Source: Clostridiales bacterium UBA735 (GTDB lineage: Bacteria; Bacillota; Clostridia; Oscillospirales; Oscillospiraceae). From it: 11,389 nt of DNA. Position numbers and translations under genes: made by a program. Shown here one piece after another: positions 7,659 to 11,389 of the stretch (position 1 is the first letter of the stretch; each line of letters opens with the position of its first letter). The notes under the pieces were generated by a model, which did no database searches, was not told where the DNA came from, and was given only the letters and a program-made list of their open reading frames with translations. The stretch lies in contig DBLB01000063.1 of assembly GCA_002298695.1 (NCBI GenBank), forward strand, positions 501-11,889. The letters are read 5' to 3'.

Positions 7659-7688
7659 TTGACAGGTTTCAGATATATTCAGTATACT
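7659..7688 (+). promoter_or_regulatory. Opposing promoter-like sequence sharing the same -10
   Basis: On the plus strand TTGACA (7659-7664, perfect), an 18-base spacer and TATACT (7683-7688) use the same palindromic AGTATACT that forms the PH-gene -10. No plus-strand gene follows; a transcript would run antisense through the TRIC gene. Confidence 0.4.
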
Positions 7689-7709
7689 GCCAAACTGCAG
7701 CGCGGTCAA
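7681..7709 (-). promoter_or_regulatory. Promoter of the PH-domain gene, overlapping the TRIC gene stop codon
   Basis: On the minus strand TTGACC (7704-7709), a 17-base spacer and TATACT (7681-7686) precede the PH gene by about 55 bases. The -35 overlaps the TGA stop of the upstream TRIC gene (7706-7708). Confidence 0.7.
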
Positions 7710-8359
7710 GAGACGTTTTTTTCCTCGTCCAGCTGCTGTGCATGCGGCAGACTCCAGTGGAAGTGCGCCGAGCATAGGCGCATGACAAAAATCAGGGCAA
7801 AACCCGCCAGCATCGCACCGTTGCGCCCGGCCAGCGGCCAGAGATATGCGCAGACGACCGCGCCCAGCAGCGCCGAACAGGCATAGACGTGTTTGACGAA
7901 GATGTACGGCCGGTCGCCCGCGAACACATCGCGCAGCACGCCGCCGCCCACGCCCGTCAGCGCCGCAACGAAGATCACAAGAAAAAAGTTGTCCCCATAG
8001 CCCGCCTCGATGGCGACGCGCGCACCGCAGACCGTAAAAATGCCGAGGCCCGCAGAGTCCGCGATCAAGAGAACGATCTCATAGAGGCGGCGGTTGCGGT
8101 AGAGCAGCCGCCGGACAGCCGGAATAAACACGATCACCGACACGGCCAGCGCCGTCAGCACGGACAGCGGGTCGCGGAACGCGGCAGGCGGCGTCAGGCC
8201 CAGGATCAGGTCGCGCACGATTCCGCCGCCGACCGCCGTCGTCAGCCCAAGCACGCAGACGCCGAAAATGTCCATTCCCTTCCGCAGCCCGGTCATCGCG
8301 CCGGTCAGGGCAAAGGAAATCACGCCGATGATTTCAAAGCAGAGAATCAGATTTTCCAT
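7706..8359 (-). CDS. TRIC-type cation channel family membrane protein (UPF0126)
   Basis: This 217-residue, very hydrophobic protein has about seven membrane segments (roughly 3-22, 32-50, 64-82, 92-112, 124-146, 157-176, 181-197). It is built from two repeats, each with a glycine-rich kink followed by Arg-Asp: AVGGGIVRDLILG (42-54) and GVGGGVLRDVFAG (136-148), with TPP and DRPYIF after them. This is the signature of the bacterial UPF0126/YicG/YvgT family. Members of it have been shown to be prokaryotic homologues of trimeric intracellular cation (TRIC) channels, conducting monovalent cations such as K+. The physiological role in bacteria is unsettled. The ribosome site GGGGAGG is five bases upstream, with a near-consensus promoter. 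It appears monocistronic, although no terminator separates it from the PH gene, so read-through is possible. Confidence 0.9.
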   Translation of the reverse strand: MENLILCFEIIGVISFALTGAMTGLRKGMDIFGVCVLGLTTAVGGGIVRDLILGLTPPAAFRDPLSVLTALAVSVIVFIPAVRRLLYRNRRLYEIVLLIADSAGLGIFTVCGARVAIEAGYGDNFFLVIFVAALTGVGGGVLRDVFAGDRPYIFVKHVYACSALLGAVVCAYLWPLAGRNGAMLAGFALIFVMRLCSAHFHWSLPHAQQLDEEKNVS

Positions 8360-8400
8360 ACGTTCCTCCCCTGCGGCGCTGGTCGCGGCGCTGCGAGGCT

Positions 8401-8429
8401 ATTATAACAGCGGCGGCGATGCTTGACAA
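8401..8429 (-). promoter_or_regulatory. Promoter of the TRIC gene
   Basis: On the minus strand TTGTCA (8424-8429, 5/6 match), a 17-base spacer and a perfect TATAAT (8401-8406) stand about 42 bases before the ATG. The -35 and the whole spacer lie within a long inverted repeat. Confidence 0.8.
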
Positions 8430-8451
8430 GGGTCAGCTGCGTCGCCGCCGC
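8410..8451. terminator. Hairpin downstream of the LTA-synthase gene, enclosing the TRIC promoter -35
   Basis: GCGGCGGCGATGC (8410-8422) pairs with GCGTCGCCGCCGC (8439-8451) with one G-T mismatch. Inside the loop, TGAC (8424-8427) and GTCA (8432-8435) can form a second small stem. It starts ten bases after the LTA-synthase stop on the minus strand and is followed only by TGTTATAAT, a poor U-run. It may end that transcript; it also overlaps the TRIC promoter. Confidence 0.55.
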
Positions 8452-8460
8452 CAGATTCAG

Positions 8461-10269
8461 TCATTTTTTCGCAGGAAGCGTTCCACCGGAATCCCTGCCG
8501 AGATAATATTGCACGCACCGGAGCTCGCGCAGCTGCGCCTGCGTCGCCTCGTCCAGCGCGTCCCAGCCCCGCAGCGCGCCGGGCACACCATACCAGTCGT
8601 GCGTGCTGATGACCGGCAGCGCCGCACGGAGCGTATCCGTATACTTCATATAAGAGGGCCCTGCCCATCCGCACTGCTCAAACAGGACGTTCATCAGGTA
8701 CATAGGGCTGACCGTCGGCCCCTCACCGCAGAAGTCGTTTCCGAGCGCCTGCTTCGCCGCGTCGTTTGCCCAGATCAGATAATCCGTCAGATATGTGGCG
8801 TCTGCGCCGGACTCGCCCGGCGCATTGAGGTCGATGCCGAGCGCGGCATAGGTAACGCTCTGTTCGCCCAGCCAGGGCTTGTGATCTGCAAAGAATACCA
8901 GCACGACCGGTTCTTCATTGCCGCGGAAGCGGTCGCAGAGCGTGCGCATCTGTGCGCCGGTATCCGCGACGCCGGACAGATAGTTGTTGACGATGTAATA
9001 GTCCGAATCTGCAAGCGTCCCCTGGGGGACATAGACCGTATCTCCGGTCAGGTGGTCGTCAAAATAAGGCCCATGGTTCTGATAGGTCACGTTGAAGGAA
9101 AAGACCCGCTCCCCTGCTTCCATCTGTTCCTCCGCCATGGACGCGACCTCCGCAAACAGCTCTGCGTCGGAGGCGATCCCGCCGTACCGTTCCTGATAGT
9201 AGTTTTCGAGGAAATGATACTCGGAAAAGCCCAGATTACGATTGACGCTGCTGCGGCTGTAGAACGCGGCGTTTCCCGGGTGCGAACCGGTGCAGGTATA
9301 GCCCTGGGTTGCAAAATAGCGCACATAGCTCCAGCTCGGCCGCCGGAAATTCGGCAGCCCGGAGAAGCCCGTCAGCACGCAGCGCTCGGTGTTGACGGTG
9401 CCGCCGGCAAAAATGTTTGTGAACAGCTGCCCGGTATAGCTCTCCGCCTGCAATGCGTGGTAATCGGTATAGGGGTCGGCGGCGGTGATGGCGTCCGTGA
9501 GGTCGGAAAAATCGCAGAATGCCTCGAGCATGGTCATGATGACGTGCACCTTCCGCTCCTGCGGAATGTCGTCTGTCGGATATGCTTCCAGCACAGCCTG
9601 AGCGTCCTGCTTCCGATAGCCGTCCGGCGCCTTCGGAAACGCGGATTTTACGCTGTGCAGAAACGGATATATGCCGCCGCGGGAGACAAACTGGTCCGCT
9701 GCGGACCACTGGCTGCGCGAAGGTGCAACTTCGAACGTATCATAGAGCGCATTTCCTGTATAAACGCCGACGTACAGCGCCGCGCAAAGTCCCGCCGCCC
9801 CCAGTGCAAAGCCAAGACGTACCGCGCGCCGCGGGCGTCCCCGGAAAAAGAACGCCAGGATCAGGCAGCCCAGTATCACGAGCAGAACTGCCAGCAGAAC
9901 GGGCCATGTCAGCGTCACATAGCCGCGCCCACCGATCATCAGCCCCTCGCGCAGGTTCGCCACATCCTCGGCATAGAGTGGCTCGCTGCGCCCCAGCCAC
10001 TTCCAGTAGGCAGCCAGCGAGTAGGTCAGGCAGACCACCCCGTCCAGCGCAAACGCCAGCCACGCCCGGCCCGTCAGGCCGAAAAACAGCAGCGCCAGCA
10101 GCAGGAACGGCACGATATTCAGCATCAGCAGCAGCGGCGAGCGCAGATAGAACCGGCAGAGCGTGCCGCTCGCGCCGGAGGTCAGATACAGGCTCAGAAG
10201 TCCGAGCGCGCAGCCCGCCAGCGCCGTCATCAGGCCAGCCGGCCAGGGTCGGTATTTCCAGTTTTTCAT
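8461..10269 (-). CDS. LTA synthase family protein (polytopic membrane sulfatase-fold enzyme)
   Basis: This 602-residue protein has five N-terminal membrane segments (about 11-31, 45-66, 69-88, 119-143, 150-170) and an extracellular alkaline-phosphatase/sulfatase-like domain, the layout of LtaS. Metal and catalytic blocks are visible: MLEAF (247-251, Glu249), GGTVNTE (289-295, candidate nucleophile Thr291), GSHPGNAAFY (328-337), NVTYQNHGPY (393-402, His399) and FFADHKPW (459-466, Asp462/His463). LtaS transfers glycerophosphate from phosphatidylglycerol to build lipoteichoic acid; the paralogue type here (primase, synthase or other phosphoglycerol transferase) cannot be told. I place the start at the ATG at 10269, which has a GAGAGAAG ribosome-site-like stretch. 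The longer frame would begin at a TTG lying inside the predicted promoter. It is monocistronic by its signals. Confidence 0.87.
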   Translation of the reverse strand: MKNWKYRPWPAGLMTALAGCALGLLSLYLTSGASGTLCRFYLRSPLLLMLNIVPFLLLALLFFGLTGRAWLAFALDGVVCLTYSLAAYWKWLGRSEPLYAEDVANLREGLMIGGRGYVTLTWPVLLAVLLVILGCLILAFFFRGRPRRAVRLGFALGAAGLCAALYVGVYTGNALYDTFEVAPSRSQWSAADQFVSRGGIYPFLHSVKSAFPKAPDGYRKQDAQAVLEAYPTDDIPQERKVHVIMTMLEAFCDFSDLTDAITAADPYTDYHALQAESYTGQLFTNIFAGGTVNTERCVLTGFSGLPNFRRPSWSYVRYFATQGYTCTGSHPGNAAFYSRSSVNRNLGFSEYHFLENYYQERYGGIASDAELFAEVASMAEEQMEAGERVFSFNVTYQNHGPYFDDHLTGDTVYVPQGTLADSDYYIVNNYLSGVADTGAQMRTLCDRFRGNEEPVVLVFFADHKPWLGEQSVTYAALGIDLNAPGESGADATYLTDYLIWANDAAKQALGNDFCGEGPTVSPMYLMNVLFEQCGWAGPSYMKYTDTLRAALPVISTHDWYGVPGALRGWDALDEATQAQLRELRCVQYYLGRDSGGTLPAKK

Positions 10270-10302
10270 CAGAAGCTTCTCTCTTGCATTCAGATTGCCT
10301 GT

Positions 10303-10331
10303 ATTGTACCGCAGCAGCCGCAAAAAGTAAA
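10303..10331 (-). promoter_or_regulatory. Promoter of the LTA-synthase-family gene
   Basis: On the minus strand TTTACT (10326-10331), a 17-base spacer and TACAAT (10303-10308, 5/6 match) give a start near 10296. The leader before the ATG at 10269 is then about 27 bases. This excludes the upstream TTG at 10323 as the translation start. Confidence 0.55.
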
Positions 10332-10578
10332 GCCAAACTCCCGGAAGCGCCTGATGCAGAATTTGCAGGAAGCAGCGCCGATTCGGCAGCCCGCATCAGA
10401 TTTCAGATGCACTTCTTCGGTCGTCGCCGTGGAGCCGCGCAGCCTAAACTACGCAGTTGACAAGTGCAGCGATGACCATTGTAAGGGACATACGCTCCGG
10501 CACATACCTCCGGATTTCCCCCTCATAGAATGCATCGCAATCCAGCCAGTGCATCTGCTGGAGCTTGGCGGGATCTGA
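10332..10578. other. Intergenic region with no confident gene
   Basis: I see no intact gene here. A minus-strand frame (10444-10647) has no family resemblance, and it overlaps the antisense of the ATPase remnant. On the plus strand, fragments such as RIRFQMH (about 10400) and LRHIP/IECIAI (about 10495-10535) sit in different frames. They could be eroded N-terminal codons of the downstream ATPase pseudogene, but I cannot establish this. Confidence 0.4.
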
Positions 10579-11227
10579 AAGGACATTGTCCTGCTTTCGT
10601 TCTCCGGAATCGCAGTTGTTTACAACATGCTGAAATTTCGGCTGCATCCCTTTGATATGGCCTGGTTTGAAGTTGTCCTATGCGGCCTGCCCATCATCCT
10701 GGAAGCCGTCATTGGGTTAGTCACGGCGTTTGACATCGAGGAGGACATACTGGTCTCTCTGGCGCAGATCGTCGGACTGGCCGATCGCTGGGCGATCTGG
10801 ATCGTGGTAATCGCACTCTTTCCGCTGCGGCGCTGACCTGGAATGTCTTGCTCAGCGCAAAAATTCCTCGTGGCAGGTCACATCGCCAGTTGGAAGAATA
10901 CACCCCAGCTGATTTCCGGCCAGATCATCCGTGCGATAACGATTCTGGCCGTATTCTGCCCGTGTGCGCTGGTGCTGGCAATGCCGACTGCAATTAGGCA
11001 GCCAATCGGTATTGCAGCAAAGCGCGGTTTCCTGGTCTGCGAGGGCGACGCGTTCAAACTGCTGGCCTGTGCGATAGCGACCGCATTCGACAGGACCGGT
11101 TCGCTGGCGTGCGGCACAGCGGAAGTCGTTTCGGTGGAATGTACTGCTGAATGTTATGAAACAGGGAACTTTACCGGCTGACGGCGTCTGCCGAGCGGTT
11201 TCAGAGCATCCACCGGGCAAGGACGTT
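10579..11227 (+). pseudogene. Decayed heavy-metal-translocating P-type (P1B) ATPase
   Basis: Scattered pieces of a CadA/ZntA/CopA-like metal pump lie in family order but are broken. KDIVLLSFSG (10579-10608) and LCGLPIILEAVIGLVTAFDI (about 10681-10740) match the N-terminal membrane part and run into DILVS. The frame then jumps directly to QIVGLADRWAIWIVVIAL (10765-10818), which normally follows the actuator domain, so about 200 residues including TGES are missing. A TGA stop (10834-10836) follows. The residues AALTW at 10827-10841 appear in another frame, showing a frameshift, and about 20 extra codons intervene. The CPC metal-site helix FCPCALVLAMPTAI is intact (10954-10995), but the phosphorylation motif DKTGT has become DRTGS (11089-11103). 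SEHPPGKDV, a worn SEHPLGKA motif, is in yet another frame (11201-11227). The rest of the pump is absent. It cannot encode a working transporter. Confidence 0.85.
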
Positions 11228-11271
11228 TCTCTGCATACAGGGCAGGCGCCGGGCCGGAGGTCTCCGCCGCT

Positions 11272-11389
11272 TCAGGCGAGGCCGAAAATCACCAGAATCA
11301 GCCCATAGAGTACACTGGCCACTGTGCCGTAGACAATGACCGGACCGGCAATGACGAACATTTTTGCCGCCATGCCGGTGATGAAGCCC
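11272..11389 (-). CDS. spoVAC: Stage V sporulation protein AC, C-terminal end (partial)
   Basis: The last 38 codons of a minus-strand gene enter from the right edge, ending in TGA (11272-11274). The residues GFITGMAAKMFVIAGPVIVYG followed by a hydrophobic end match, from memory, the C-terminus of SpoVAC. In that family, the pattern (E)GFxxGxxxKMFxxAGPVIVYG leads into the last membrane helix. SpoVAC is an inner-membrane component of the spore channel that moves Ca-dipicolinate during sporulation and germination. The gene is expected to be forespore-expressed, but its promoter is outside the window. No spoVAD follows on the same strand, although spoVAC-spoVAD-spoVAE is a common order. The call rests on one short segment. 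Confidence 0.75.
   Translation of the reverse strand, partial: GFITGMAAKMFVIAGPVIVYGTVASVLYGLILVIFGLA

Noticed and set aside
6422..7777. 451-codon plus-strand frame across the DUF2974 and PH genes
   Set aside because: It crosses two real minus-strand genes, a terminator and two promoters, and shows no domain.
10270..10323. TTG at 10323 as LTA-synthase start
   Set aside because: It lies within the spacer of the predicted promoter, and the extra 18 residues are not membrane-like; the ATG at 10269 has a ribosome-site-like stretch.
8419..10578. 719-codon plus-strand frame opposite the LTA-synthase gene
   Set aside because: Longest open frame in the window, but antisense to a motif-complete membrane enzyme; Arg/Gln-rich and featureless.
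10444..10647. 67-codon minus-strand frame between the LTA-synthase gene and the ATPase remnant
   Set aside because: No convincing ribosome site, no recognisable family, and it overlaps the antisense of the ATPase pseudogene start.
11228..11271. Possible terminator after spoVAC
   Set aside because: CGGAGACCTCCG is nearly self-complementary but leaves too small a loop, and no U-run follows.

Overview
The window reads as a chromosomal piece of a high-GC, Gram-positive, spore-forming member of the Clostridia, most likely in the Oscillospirales/Oscillospiraceae range. This is inferred from a lipoteichoic-acid-synthase-type enzyme, the C-terminal end of a SpoVAC-like sporulation protein, strong GGAGG-type ribosome binding sites, sigma-A-type promoters and AAAA/TTTT-flanked terminators. 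The gene content is mostly housekeeping plus a few accessory genes. I found no CRISPR array, phage, toxin-antitoxin or defence cassette, and no clearly new multi-gene system.

Layout from left to right: tRNA-Pro(GGG) on the minus strand (19-95); a phosphoglucomutase-type phosphohexomutase on the minus strand (171-1853) with a consensus promoter; a secreted lipoprotein serpin on the minus strand (2051-3442) with its own terminator; a divergent, half-length P-loop ATPase on the plus strand (3626-4195); gpmI, the cofactor-independent phosphoglycerate mutase, on the plus strand (4236-5801), whose promoter overlaps the end of the P-loop gene; a strong hairpin shared with the converging DUF2974 (Mbeg1-like) alpha/beta hydrolase on the minus strand (5900-7069); a small bacterial PH-domain protein on the minus strand (7223-7627); a TRIC/UPF0126 membrane protein on the minus strand (7706-8359); an LTA-synthase-family sulfatase-fold membrane enzyme on the minus strand (8461-10269); a decayed heavy-metal P-type ATPase on the plus strand (10579-11227); and the 3' end of spoVAC on the minus strand, running off the right edge (11272-11389).

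Most genes appear to be individually transcribed. I can read a spaced -35/-10 pair in front of the tRNA, pgm, P-loop, gpmI, DUF2974, PH, TRIC and LTA-synthase genes. Two housekeeping genes belong to central sugar metabolism: the mutase interconverts hexose phosphates and GpmI acts in lower glycolysis. The LTA-synthase and TRIC proteins are envelope and membrane functions. The serpin is the most distinctive accessory gene.

The right end looks like a decay zone. A P1B-type metal ATPase has lost its actuator-domain segment and carries stops and frameshifts. It lies directly downstream of spoVAC, where spoVAD would often be expected.
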